Shown here one piece after another: positions 26,781 to 35,258 of a stretch of 64,000 nt of DNA (position 1 is its first letter; each line of letters begins with the position of its first letter). The notes beneath the pieces are model-generated. The model ran no database searches, had not been told where the DNA came from, and saw only the letters and a program-made list of their open reading frames with translations. A program made the position numbers and the translations under genes. The stretch is from Mesobacillus maritimus (GTDB lineage: Bacteria > Bacillota > Bacilli > Bacillales > Cytobacillaceae): NCBI RefSeq assembly GCF_023715205.1, contig NZ_JAMBNR010000010.1, positions 179,949-243,948 on the forward strand. Direction: 5' to 3'.

Positions 26781-28514
26781 ATGATCAATCAACTTTCATG
26801 GAAAGTTGGAGGGCAACAAGGAGAAGGAATTGAGAGTACCGGTGAAATTTTTGCGATTGCTCTAAATCGCTTAGGCTATTATTTATATGGCTATCGTCAC
26901 TTTTCTTCACGTATCAAAGGTGGACATACGAATAATAAAATTCGTGTGAGCACGACTCAGGTTCGTTCTATTTCCGATGATTTGGACATCCTTGTTGCAT
27001 TTGACCAAGAAACCATCGACGTAAACTACAAGGAACTTCATGAGAATGGTGTTATTATGGCAGATGCAAAGTTCGAGCCAAAGAAACCAGAAGATACAAA
27101 AGCAACATTGTATGCGGTTCCATTTACTGAGATTGCAACGGAACTTGGAACATCTCTAATGAAAAACATGGTTGCGATTGGGGCAACTAGTGCAGTCCTA
27201 GATTTAGATATTCAGGTTTTCGAAGAAGTAGTGAATGAAATCTTCGGGAAAAAAGGCCAGCAAGTGGTCGAAAAGAATATGGAAGCCATTAAATCCGGCT
27301 TTGAATATATGAAAAAACAATTAGGTTCTGAAGCTACCATGCAGCTTGAAAAAGCAGACGGAAACAAGCGCTTATTTATGATCGGGAACGATGCGATTGC
27401 AATGGGTGCATTAGCAGGTGGATGTCGCTTCATGGCTGCTTATCCGATTACTCCAGCTTCAGAAATTATGGAATATTTAATCAAGAGATTACCAGAAGTC
27501 GGTGGAACTGTTATTCAGACGGAAGATGAAATCGCTGCTGCAACTATGGCGATTGGTGCAAACTATGGTGGTGTCCGTGCGTTAACAGCTTCTGCGGGAC
27601 CAGGTCTTTCTCTAAAAATGGAAGCAATCGGCCTTTCGGGGATTACCGAGACTCCGTTAGTTATTGTTGATACACAGCGTGGTGGCCCATCAACTGGACT
27701 TCCTACGAAGCAGGAACAATCAGATTTAATGGCCATGATTTATGGAACACATGGTGAAATTCCAAAGATTGTTATGGCTCCAAGTACAGTGCAGGAAGCT
27801 TTCTATGATACTGCGGAAGCTTTCAATCTAGCAGAAGAATACCAATGCCCAGTCATTGTTTTATCTGACCTACAGCTTTCTCTAGGAAAGCAAACAGTAG
27901 AACCTCTGGATTTTAGTAAAGTAGAGATTCGTAGAGGAAAACTTCAAACAGGTGAACTACCAGAGCTTGAAGCAAAAGGCTACTTTAAGCGTTACGAAGT
28001 AACTGAAGATGGGGTTTCCCCACGTACGATTCCTGGAACGAAGAATGGAATCCACCATGTTACAGGTGTTGAACATGAGGAAACAGGTAAACCTTCTGAA
28101 TCAGCTGCAAACCGTAGAGCACAGATGGATAAGCGTTTTCGTAAAATCAGCAATGTTCAATTTAACACTCCGGTCCATAAGAATGCTCCACACGAGGAAG
28201 CAGATTTGTTGATTGTTGGTTTCAACTCTACAAGAGGAGCAATTGAGGAAGCGATGGGACGTCTAGAGCAGGATGGCATTAAAGTCAATCATGCACATGT
28301 TCGTTTGATTCATCCATTCCCAGTAGACGAAATGTTACCACTCGTTCAGTCTGCGAAGAAAATTGCTGTGATTGAAAACAATGCAACAGGTCAGTTGGCA
28401 AATATTCTAAAGATGAACGTCGGACAACATGAGAAGATCGAAAAAATCTTAAAATATGACGGAAATCCATTTTTGCCGCATGAAATTCACTCGAAATGCA
28501 AGGAGTTGTTCTAA
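26781..28514 (+). CDS. korA: 2-oxoacid:ferredoxin oxidoreductase subunit alpha (gamma-alpha fusion)
   Basis: Large subunit of an enzyme that oxidatively decarboxylates 2-oxoacids (probably 2-oxoglutarate or pyruvate) to acyl-CoA with reduction of ferredoxin. The N-terminal gamma domain (about 1-180) includes KVGGQQGEGIESTGE and SSRIKGGH. The pyrimidine-binding alpha domain (about 195-440) has GGCRFMAAYPITPASE and the GPGLSLKMEA region. A C-terminal transketolase-like domain with PFPVDEM follows. Length is 577 residues, typical of the two-subunit type. korB follows without a gap. It occupies the place of tdh-kbl in B. subtilis. Confidence 0.93.
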   Translation: MINQLSWKVGGQQGEGIESTGEIFAIALNRLGYYLYGYRHFSSRIKGGHTNNKIRVSTTQVRSISDDLDILVAFDQETIDVNYKELHENGVIMADAKFEPKKPEDTKATLYAVPFTEIATELGTSLMKNMVAIGATSAVLDLDIQVFEEVVNEIFGKKGQQVVEKNMEAIKSGFEYMKKQLGSEATMQLEKADGNKRLFMIGNDAIAMGALAGGCRFMAAYPITPASEIMEYLIKRLPEVGGTVIQTEDEIAAATMAIGANYGGVRALTASAGPGLSLKMEAIGLSGITETPLVIVDTQRGGPSTGLPTKQEQSDLMAMIYGTHGEIPKIVMAPSTVQEAFYDTAEAFNLAEEYQCPVIVLSDLQLSLGKQTVEPLDFSKVEIRRGKLQTGELPELEAKGYFKRYEVTEDGVSPRTIPGTKNGIHHVTGVEHEETGKPSESAANRRAQMDKRFRKISNVQFNTPVHKNAPHEEADLLIVGFNSTRGAIEEAMGRLEQDGIKVNHAHVRLIHPFPVDEMLPLVQSAKKIAVIENNATGQLANILKMNVGQHEKIEKILKYDGNPFLPHEIHSKCKELF

Positions 28515-29381
28515 ATGGCCACATTTAAAGACTTTCGAAACAATGTAAAACCTAACTGGTGCCCTGGTTGTGGTGACTTCTCAGTCCAAGCGGCGATGCA
28601 GCGTGCTGCAGCCAATGTTGGGCTTGAGCCTGAACAATTGGCTGTTGTTTCCGGAATCGGCTGTTCAGGGCGTATTTCAGGATATATTAACTCATATGGT
28701 TTCCATGGAATTCATGGCCGCTCATTGCCAATCGCTCAAGGAGTAAAAATGGCAAATCGCGATTTAACGGTAATCGCTTCTGGAGGAGATGGAGATGGGT
28801 TCGCGATCGGAATGGGGCATACCATTCATGCGATACGTCGTAACATTGATGTTACATACATTGTTATGGACAACCAAATCTATGGTTTAACAAAGGGACA
28901 AACATCCCCACGTTCAGCTGCAGGATTCAAAACAAAGTCAACACCTGCAGGTTCGATTGAACAAGCGATTTCTCCAATGGAAATGGCGCTTACGGCTGGT
29001 GCAACCTTTGTTGCTCAAAGTTTCTCAACAGACTTGAAAGACTTGACAGCTCTTATTGAAGCAGGAATTAAGCATAAAGGATTCTCTCTCATTAACGTAT
29101 TCAGTCCATGTGTAACGTATAATAAAGTCAACACGTATGACTGGTTCAAAGAGAATTTGACAAAACTTAAGGATATTGAAGGCTATGACTCTTCAAGTCG
29201 TGAAATGGCGATGCAGACTTTGATGAAGCATGATGGTCTTGTAACTGGACTTATCTACCAAAACACAGAGCGCCCATCCTATCAAGAGTTGGTCAATGGA
29301 TATTCTGAAACTCCGCTTTCGCAAGCAGACTTGAAGCTAGATCAAGAGTATTTTGATAAGCTTACAGCTGAATTTGTTTAA
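28515..29381 (+). CDS. korB: 2-oxoacid:ferredoxin oxidoreductase subunit beta
   Basis: Thiamine-diphosphate and iron-sulphur subunit, 288 residues. WCPGCGD supplies C16 and C19, GIGCSG supplies C50 and SPCVTYN supplies a fourth cysteine near residue 199, the four ligands of the single 4Fe-4S cluster. The thiamine motif runs from GGDGDGFAIG to VMDNQIYGLTKGQ. Its ATG directly follows the korA stop, so the two are co-translated. No ferredoxin gene is nearby; it must come from elsewhere. The exact 2-oxoacid cannot be told from the sequence. Confidence 0.94.
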   Translation: MATFKDFRNNVKPNWCPGCGDFSVQAAMQRAAANVGLEPEQLAVVSGIGCSGRISGYINSYGFHGIHGRSLPIAQGVKMANRDLTVIASGGDGDGFAIGMGHTIHAIRRNIDVTYIVMDNQIYGLTKGQTSPRSAAGFKTKSTPAGSIEQAISPMEMALTAGATFVAQSFSTDLKDLTALIEAGIKHKGFSLINVFSPCVTYNKVNTYDWFKENLTKLKDIEGYDSSSREMAMQTLMKHDGLVTGLIYQNTERPSYQELVNGYSETPLSQADLKLDQEYFDKLTAEFV

Positions 29382-29394
29382 GTTGATACTAATA

Positions 29395-29431
29395 AACACC
29401 TTAATTGTTCGAGAACAATTAAGGTGTTTTT
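29395..29431 (+). terminator. Intrinsic terminator of korAB
   Basis: A perfect 16-bp stem, AACACCTTAATTGTTC and its complement, with a two-base centre and TTT after it. The remaining 244 bases to miaB show no clear signal. Confidence 0.88.
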
Positions 29432-29675
29432 GTGTGAGTCCATTTATTTTCGGCGAAACTAGGAAGAGGAGTGTGGGAAAATTTGTGTTTTCCTCATGTG
29501 TGTTATTTTACTATAATGATAACCTAAGCTGATTGTAAGAAAAATCACTTACAGAGTTAGAACAGTGTCATATGATATTGTTTGTCAGACCTATTAACGT
29601 TATAATTATTTATTGTATGTTTATATGATTAAATAATACTTAAAAAGTTTTTTACCTATAGAAAGGAGACAAACT

Positions 29676-31220
29676 ATGAATGAAAATCAACGCCTAGAAG
29701 GCCAGCAAGTGAAAACGGGTAATCCTTCGGACAAAAAATCCGAAAAGGACTACAGTAAGTACTTTGAAACTGTTTTTGTTCCACCTTCCTTAAAAGATGC
29801 GAAAAAACGTGGGAAAGAAGAAGTAAAATATCATGATGATTTCAAGATTTCCGAGGAATTTCGTGGGATGGGAGACGGTCGTAAGTTTTACATCAGAACA
29901 TACGGCTGCCAAATGAATGAACATGATACAGAAGTGATGGCAGGGATTTTCATGGCGCTTGGCTATGAAGCAACCGATTCTGTTGAAGATGCCGATGTTA
30001 TTCTTTTAAACACTTGTGCGATTCGTGAGAACGCTGAGAATAAAGTGTTTGGAGAACTTGGACATCTTAAACACTTAAAAACGCAAAAACCTGATCTGCT
30101 TTTAGGGGTTTGTGGATGTATGTCTCAAGAAGAGTCTGTTGTAAACAAAATTCTTAAGACTTACACACAAGTGGATATCATTTTTGGTACTCATAATATC
30201 CATCGCCTTCCGAACATTCTCAAAGAGGCTTACATGTCGAAGGAAATGGTGGTTGAAGTTTGGTCGAAGGAAGGAGATGTCATTGAAAACCTTCCGAAAG
30301 TCCGCCGTGGCAACATTAAAGGTTGGGTAAACATTATGTACGGTTGTGATAAATTCTGTACGTATTGTATCGTTCCTTATACACGCGGAAAAGAACGTAG
30401 CCGTCGCCCAGAGGAAATCATCCAAGAAGTGCGCGAATTAGCTGCTCATGGTTACCAGGAAATCACACTTCTAGGTCAAAACGTAAATGCCTATGGAAAA
30501 GACTTTGAAGATCGTGAATATGGTCTTGGTGATTTAATGGATGAAATCCGTCATATCGGTATTCCACGTATTCGTTTCACAACAAGTCACCCGCGTGATT
30601 TCGATGACTACTTAATTGAAGTGCTCGCAAAAGGCGGAAACTTGATGGATCACATCCATCTTCCAGTTCAATCTGGTTCGACTGATGTGTTAAAGATTAT
30701 GGCTCGTAAATACACGCGCGAGCAATATTTAGAGCTTGTTCGTAAAATCAAAGCGGCTATGCCTGATGTAGCTTTGACAACCGATATTATTGTTGGCTAT
30801 CCAAATGAAACAGATGAGCAGTTTGAAGAAACGTTATCACTATATCGAGAAGTTGGCTTTGAGGCTGCTTATACATTCATTTACTCTCCACGTGAAGGAA
30901 CGCCTGCTGCAAAAATGAAGGACAATGTTCCAATGGAAGTGAAAAAAGAGCGTCTACAACGCCTGAATGCATTGGTCAATGAACTTTCTGCAAAAGCTCT
31001 AGAAAAATACAAAGGTCAAACAGTGGAAGTTCTTGTAGAAGGGGAAAGCAAGAACAACCCAGATGTCCTGGCAGGATACACAAGTAAAAATAAACTTGTA
31101 AACTTTGTTGGACCGAAGACAGCAATTGGGAAAATTGTTAAAGTCAAAATTACCGATACAAAAACTTGGTCATTAAACGGAGAAATGGTGGAAGAACTAC
31201 AATCAGTTGAGGTGAAATAG
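29676..31220 (+). CDS. miaB: tRNA-2-methylthio-N6-dimethylallyladenosine synthase MiaB
   Basis: Radical-SAM methylthiotransferase that modifies adenosine 37 of tRNAs already prenylated by MiaA. An N-terminal extension of about 70 residues precedes the UPF0004 domain, whose cysteines appear in YGCQMNE, NTCAIRE and CGCMSQ. The radical-SAM triad is C224, C228, C231 in [14 protein letters not shown] domain closes the 514-residue protein. AAAGGAG precedes the ATG. MiaA is encoded at 42439-43395. In B. subtilis the following gene ymcA affects the same modification through the Ric complex. Confidence 0.96.
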   Translation: MNENQRLEGQQVKTGNPSDKKSEKDYSKYFETVFVPPSLKDAKKRGKEEVKYHDDFKISEEFRGMGDGRKFYIRTYGCQMNEHDTEVMAGIFMALGYEATDSVEDADVILLNTCAIRENAENKVFGELGHLKHLKTQKPDLLLGVCGCMSQEESVVNKILKTYTQVDIIFGTHNIHRLPNILKEAYMSKEMVVEVWSKEGDVIENLPKVRRGNIKGWVNIMYGCDKFCTYCIVPYTRGKERSRRPEEIIQEVRELAAHGYQEITLLGQNVNAYGKDFEDREYGLGDLMDEIRHIGIPRIRFTTSHPRDFDDYLIEVLAKGGNLMDHIHLPVQSGSTDVLKIMARKYTREQYLELVRKIKAAMPDVALTTDIIVGYPNETDEQFEETLSLYREVGFEAAYTFIYSPREGTPAAKMKDNVPMEVKKERLQRLNALVNELSAKALEKYKGQTVEVLVEGESKNNPDVLAGYTSKNKLVNFVGPKTAIGKIVKVKITDTKTWSLNGEMVEELQSVEVK

Positions 31221-31221
31221 G

Positions 31222-31650
31222 ATGGCAAAATTTACTAAAGATGAAATTATTGCTCAAGCAAAAGAGCTTGCCAAAATGGTTGCAGAAACAGAAGAAGTAG
31301 ATTTCTTTAAGCGTGCAGAAGCACAAATTCATAGCAATGACAGAGTGAGCATGTTAATCTCTTCCATTAAAGGTTTGCAAAAACAAGCGGTTAACTTCAA
31401 GCATTATGATAAGCCAGAAGCATTGAAGAAAACGGAAGATAAAATCGCTAAGCTAGAAGCAGAGCTTGATGAAATTCCAGTCGTTCAGCAATTCAAAGAA
31501 TCCCAAATTGAAGTGAACGATTTATTACAAATTATTGCCTCAACAATCTCCAATGGAGTAACGGATGAAATTCTACGCTCAACAGGCGGAGATGTTCTCC
31601 GTGGCCAAACAGGTGCAGAACTAGCAAAAGGTTCTAGCTGCAGCCACTAA
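31222..31650 (+). CDS. ricA: RicA (YmcA), regulator of RNase Y and competence/biofilm
   Basis: Subunit of the RicAFT complex that carries iron-sulphur clusters and directs RNase Y to mature operon transcripts; also affects sporulation, biofilm and competence. The 142 residues are largely helical (Com_YlbF family). The C-terminal SSCSH contains the conserved cysteine implicated in cluster binding; no other cysteine is present. The ATG follows the miaB stop by one base with AGGTGAAATAGG as ribosome binding site, so it is coupled to miaB. Confidence 0.93.
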   Translation: MAKFTKDEIIAQAKELAKMVAETEEVDFFKRAEAQIHSNDRVSMLISSIKGLQKQAVNFKHYDKPEALKKTEDKIAKLEAELDEIPVVQQFKESQIEVNDLLQIIASTISNGVTDEILRSTGGDVLRGQTGAELAKGSSCSH

Positions 31651-31657
31651 ATATTAC

Positions 31658-31707
31658 CAGGTGCCAGTCACCATCCATTTTATGGATGGCGCCTGGCACT
31701 TTTTTTA
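31658..31707 (+). terminator. Intrinsic terminator of miaB-ricA
   Basis: An extended hairpin with outer arms GTGCCAG/CTGGCAC and inner arms CATCCA/TGGATG, followed by T7. Confidence 0.88.
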
Positions 31708-31728
31708 TTGAAGGGAAAAGGAAGTAAC

Positions 31729-32017
31729 CCTCCAGCGCTTGTTGGGGCTGAACAGTCGTCTTCGCTTTTCGATTGTCTAGCTCCAACGGCTAACTCCTCG
31801 GTCATAAGCCAGCCCGAAATTGAAGGCAAAAAGCGCCTTCTATTCCGGTCTTTGTTATGCCTGTCGGAGTTGAACAAGCCGTTTCCGCTTTTCGATTGTC
31901 TAGCTGCGGCTCCTAGTCCCTCGAGACGCTTCGGTCTGTCAGTTGAAGTCAAAGAACGACTTCATCTGTCATCCCTCCAGCGCTGGTCGGGACTGAACAG
32001 TCGCCTTCGCTTTTCGT
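31729..32017. repeat. Modular GC-rich dispersed intergenic repeat, double copy B
   Basis: Two to three modules in tandem. Each module runs from GATTGTCTAGCT through a variable middle to GGxCTGAACAxxC and GCTTTTC. The second module contains TTGAAGTC, AAAGAAC, GACTTCA, the same hairpin core as copy A at 19353-19395. The first module has a different middle, GGTCATAAGCC. It fills the gap between the ricA terminator and cotE; any reading frame across it is incidental. Confidence 0.8.
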
Positions 32018-32154
32018 GGAACCTTTCTTGGGTGTGGGCATATCATGTTGTATGCCTTGGTATTATCCGCGGGGTTGGAAGAAAAATTCGTCGCACACTA
32101 GTCTAATGTCCCGCATAGGATGAATTGAAACTGATTGAGGAGGGTTCGCTCGCA

Positions 32155-32703
32155 ATGGGAGAATACAGAGAGATTATCACAAAAGCTGTCGTAGCGAAGG
32201 GACGCAAATTTACGCAGTCCAATCATACGATCTGCCCACCACATGATCCAAGTAGTATTCTTGGCTGCTGGGTCATCAACCACAAATATAAGGCGAAGAA
32301 ATCCGGAAAAACAGTTGAAGTCAATGGTTCTTATGACATCAACCTATGGTACTCCTTTGATGATAATACAAGAACAGAAGTTGTTACTGAAAAAGTGACA
32401 TATTGTGATGTTATCAAATTAAAGTACCGCGACCCGGATTGCATCGATGACCATGAGGTACTCGTTCAAGTTCTGCAACAGCCAAACTGCATTGAAGCCG
32501 TCATTTCTCCAAACGGCAATAAAATCATTGTTCATGTCGAAAGAGAATTCATGACAGAAGTAATTGGAGAAACAAAGGTATGCGTTGCTATTAATCCTGA
32601 TGGCTGTGAAGACTGTGACGATGATGATTGGGGTCATGATGTCGATGACGAGGAATTTGAAGATTTAAATCCTGATTTCTTATTAGGCACTGAAGAGGAA
32701 TAG
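32155..32703 (+). CDS. cotE: Spore coat morphogenetic protein CotE
   Basis: Directs assembly of the outer spore coat around the forespore. The 182 residues align in my memory almost throughout with B. subtilis CotE (181), including the start [28 protein letters not shown] strands, LQQPNCIEA and the acidic tail ending in FLLGTEEE. I chose ATG 32155 because AGGAGGG lies ten bases upstream; a TTG further up would add ten unrelated residues. It is expected to be made in the mother cell under sigma-E/K; I did not fix a promoter. Confidence 0.96.
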   Translation: MGEYREIITKAVVAKGRKFTQSNHTICPPHDPSSILGCWVINHKYKAKKSGKTVEVNGSYDINLWYSFDDNTRTEVVTEKVTYCDVIKLKYRDPDCIDDHEVLVQVLQQPNCIEAVISPNGNKIIVHVEREFMTEVIGETKVCVAINPDGCEDCDDDDWGHDVDDEEFEDLNPDFLLGTEEE

Positions 32704-32706
32704 AAA

Positions 32707-32739
32707 TAAACTAGGAAGGTGTACTTCCTAGTTTTTTTT
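32707..32739 (+). terminator. Intrinsic terminator of cotE
   Basis: ACTAGGAAG and CTTCCTAGT pair perfectly around a five-base loop and are followed by T8. Confidence 0.92.
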
Positions 32740-32792
32740 AATAGTAAAATGGACAAGATGATCGTAAAAATATCATTGGAATTTTCATTGTA

Positions 32793-33989
32793 TTAGATAG
32801 AAAAATAGAAATACAATTGACTTCCAATCCAGTAGAAAAATGCGACGAAGAGAATTCCAAGTACTGTTAGGGTCCCAACCAATTTCTTCCGAGCATTAAA
32901 AAACTCATCTCGTTCTTGGTACTTTTTTGTTAATGGATAGGAAATAATGGTTTGATCCCAGACGGACATAAGCCACGAATTAAGCATAAAGATAAAAGCT
33001 ACTCCGATGATCACCTTGATCCAAAGTGGTGGTACCAATAGGAGCGCGGCTGAGGTAATTGAAACGATTTGCAGGTAGCCGCCCCAATAATTGGCGTTTC
33101 GAATAAAAACTTTGATAAAAAGTTCTTTGAAGCCATTTTCGGGATTTCGCTTTTTGTAGATTCGCTTTGATTTACGCAAAACCCATGGCTTCGTTCGAGT
33201 GCTAGTACTTCTTTTTTCAACCTCAGGTGCGATCGTAATAATGGCACCAATCAATCGTTGGCGTTCTTTTTGCTCAGATAACCATTCTTCTTCGAACGTT
33301 GACACCTTAAACAAGGACGGCATGTAAAGTACAAAAGCGATCCCAGTAGAAAGCAAGCAAGCTAATACAGGAAGTAGGTAAGCAGTTTTCAATATTTGTA
33401 TACATAAAAATTGAACCATCCAACTCCCAATAACAAATGTGAATCCTCGAGTTAGTGATCGTAAAACTTTCCCGTCAATTTTTATGATTTTCGGTTTGAG
33501 GCCCATAATAAACCATTTTATGGACGTTAATAAAAGCGCGAAGAGAAAAATCTGGATGTTTAATAGCTTATAGCTTTGTATCAAAACAGGGAGAAACAGA
33601 AAAGTAATCACTCCATAAAGCAACAATGTGGTAAAGAGTGAATACACATAGCTAATTCGCTTTAAGCCGAGAAAAAGGGCAAGACGTTTAATTAGGAATA
33701 CTTTATCTGCTTCATGAATGAAGGTTCGATACTGACCACGCCATGCCAAAAGATAAGATATTACCGCGATGAAAACGAATGGAACAGATTGCATCCAGTT
33801 AGGTGGCTCGTTCCACCATGAACGGTAATGATAGCCAAAAATAACTAGACCCGGGATCAGGATATACAAAATCACGGTCCAATCTAAAATGGAACCCCAA
33901 ACGCGAGATTGGAATTTCCACTCAATCAATAGCCGTTTCATAAATAGCGCAACACTGCTCATTTTCGTTACGAAGGAAAAACTACTCAT
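32793..33989 (-). CDS. ABC transporter permease, EcsB/YthQ family
   Basis: Membrane component of an ABC exporter, 398 residues with about ten hydrophobic segments, first ones near residues 35-55 and 70-90. It belongs to the EcsB-type permeases (YthQ-like by length). Between the two membrane halves a cytoplasmic basic region (RTKPWVLRKSKRIYKKRN) is present. Its start overlaps the 3' end of the ATPase gene by eight bases, so the two form an operon. Substrate unknown. The pair is inserted between cotE and mutS relative to B. subtilis and reads against its neighbours. Confidence 0.85.
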   Translation of the reverse strand: MSSFSFVTKMSSVALFMKRLLIEWKFQSRVWGSILDWTVILYILIPGLVIFGYHYRSWWNEPPNWMQSVPFVFIAVISYLLAWRGQYRTFIHEADKVFLIKRLALFLGLKRISYVYSLFTTLLLYGVITFLFLPVLIQSYKLLNIQIFLFALLLTSIKWFIMGLKPKIIKIDGKVLRSLTRGFTFVIGSWMVQFLCIQILKTAYLLPVLACLLSTGIAFVLYMPSLFKVSTFEEEWLSEQKERQRLIGAIITIAPEVEKRSTSTRTKPWVLRKSKRIYKKRNPENGFKELFIKVFIRNANYWGGYLQIVSITSAALLLVPPLWIKVIIGVAFIFMLNSWLMSVWDQTIISYPLTKKYQERDEFFNARKKLVGTLTVLGILFVAFFYWIGSQLYFYFSI

Positions 33990-34698
33990 CGTCCGTACCT
34001 TCTGCTATTGAATGAAAACAGTCATAGAGGGACCCTTTGGGCAACTGACATTGTTCACGGATTTCATCTAACGTTCCTTGTGCAGCAAGAACACCTTGAT
34101 GGATAAGTAAGAAACGGTCGCAAACTTTTTCAGCCGTATCGAGAACGTGCGTGGACATTAAAATCCCTGCCCCGCGTGAGCGTTTTTCTTCAATGCTTTC
34201 TAATAATAATTTCATCGCATTTGGATCAAGCCCAATGAAAGGTTCATCAATAATATAAACGGATGGGTTTGTGATGAACGAAAGAATCAGCATAGCTTTT
34301 TGTTGCATGCCCTTCGAATACGTATTTGGAAATTCATGAGCATGCTCAGCTAGTTTATAAGTTTTTAATAATTCATTCGCTTGCTCTTTATAGGAAACAT
34401 CATCAAGCCCCTCGACTTGGGCGAGAAAGTCGAGGTGTTCCCATAAAGTGAGTTCATCGTAAAAAAGCGGGCGTTCAGGAACATAAGAATATTGGATGTT
34501 GTCTTGGAATACAATCTCTCCATCCATTTCTGCCATTAACCCAAGAATCGATTTGATTGTCGTGCTTTTCCCAGCACCGTTTGGTCCAATTAGTCCGATT
34601 AATTCCCCAGGTTCGATGGAGAAGTGAATATTTTGGATAATAGGTTTCCCAAGTTCATACCCGGCGCTATGAATCTTTGCTTTAAATAAAGAGGACAT
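33982..34698 (-). CDS. ABC transporter ATP-binding protein, EcsA/YthP family
   Basis: Single-domain ABC ATPase, 238 residues. Walker A GPNGAGKST, signature region YSKGMQQK, Walker B VYIIDEPFIGLD and the H-loop STHVLD are all intact. The ATG at 34698 has AAGGTGG six bases upstream; the frame is open upstream without similarity. It drives the EcsB-like permease encoded immediately downstream. EcsA/YthP paralogs are hard to separate by eye, so no symbol is given. Confidence 0.9.
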   Translation of the reverse strand: MSSLFKAKIHSAGYELGKPIIQNIHFSIEPGELIGLIGPNGAGKSTTIKSILGLMAEMDGEIVFQDNIQYSYVPERPLFYDELTLWEHLDFLAQVEGLDDVSYKEQANELLKTYKLAEHAHEFPNTYSKGMQQKAMLILSFITNPSVYIIDEPFIGLDPNAMKLLLESIEEKRSRGAGILMSTHVLDTAEKVCDRFLLIHQGVLAAQGTLDEIREQCQLPKGSLYDCFHSIAEGTDDE

Positions 34699-35258
34699 CG
34701 TTTCCCACCTTTTAGATAACTTGAATTGAAAAAGAGCTGTAGAAGCTAGCATAAAGCTGTTTTTAGTGAAGACAGAATTGTAGATTTAAAAAGTATTTCG
34801 CATAAAGTTATGATCGGTGATACAAAATTTAAAAACGACGGTATTTTAAAATAACGAAATATTCAAATTAATACAGCGATGATTATATCATTTTTTAGGA
34901 GAATTATCACAGGAAAGCACCCAAATACTTAAAATCAAAAAAGGTCACGATGGATGACCATTGTAAACCGAGGGAACTTAAGCATTTTAAAGCAAAAACT
35001 TCATCTCTTTTCTTATCATACAAACTGTTGTGCAAGTATCTTTTTACCGATAGTCCCTCTTTTTCGTTAGCTTCACAAGCTGTCCCGATTAGAGTTTTAC
35101 AAATAAAAATAACTTTATGGAATGTTCACGAATTAATCTCGATTTCAGTTTCCAAAACTCCCCTTTAAAAATCGTATCCCTATCCCGAAGAGAATCCGAA
35201 ATTATGATATAATAGATTCTTAGAAAATGTCGAAACGATATAGATTTTGGAGGGTATT
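34699..35258. other. Divergent intergenic region between the ythP-like gene and mutS
   Basis: About 560 AT-rich bases. No reliable gene on either strand. An extended -10 element (TATGATATAAT near 35200-35213) probably belongs to mutS, whose ribosome binding site GGAGGG is at 35249-35254. Confidence 0.55.

Noticed and set aside
31708..32106. Open frame of 132 codons through the repeat before cotE
   Set aside because: It is made of the intergenic repeat modules, which also occur at 19305-19438 and read in no consistent frame.
34950..35168. Plus-strand frame upstream of mutS
   Set aside because: No ribosome binding site, biased low-complexity Ser/Leu translation and no family resemblance.
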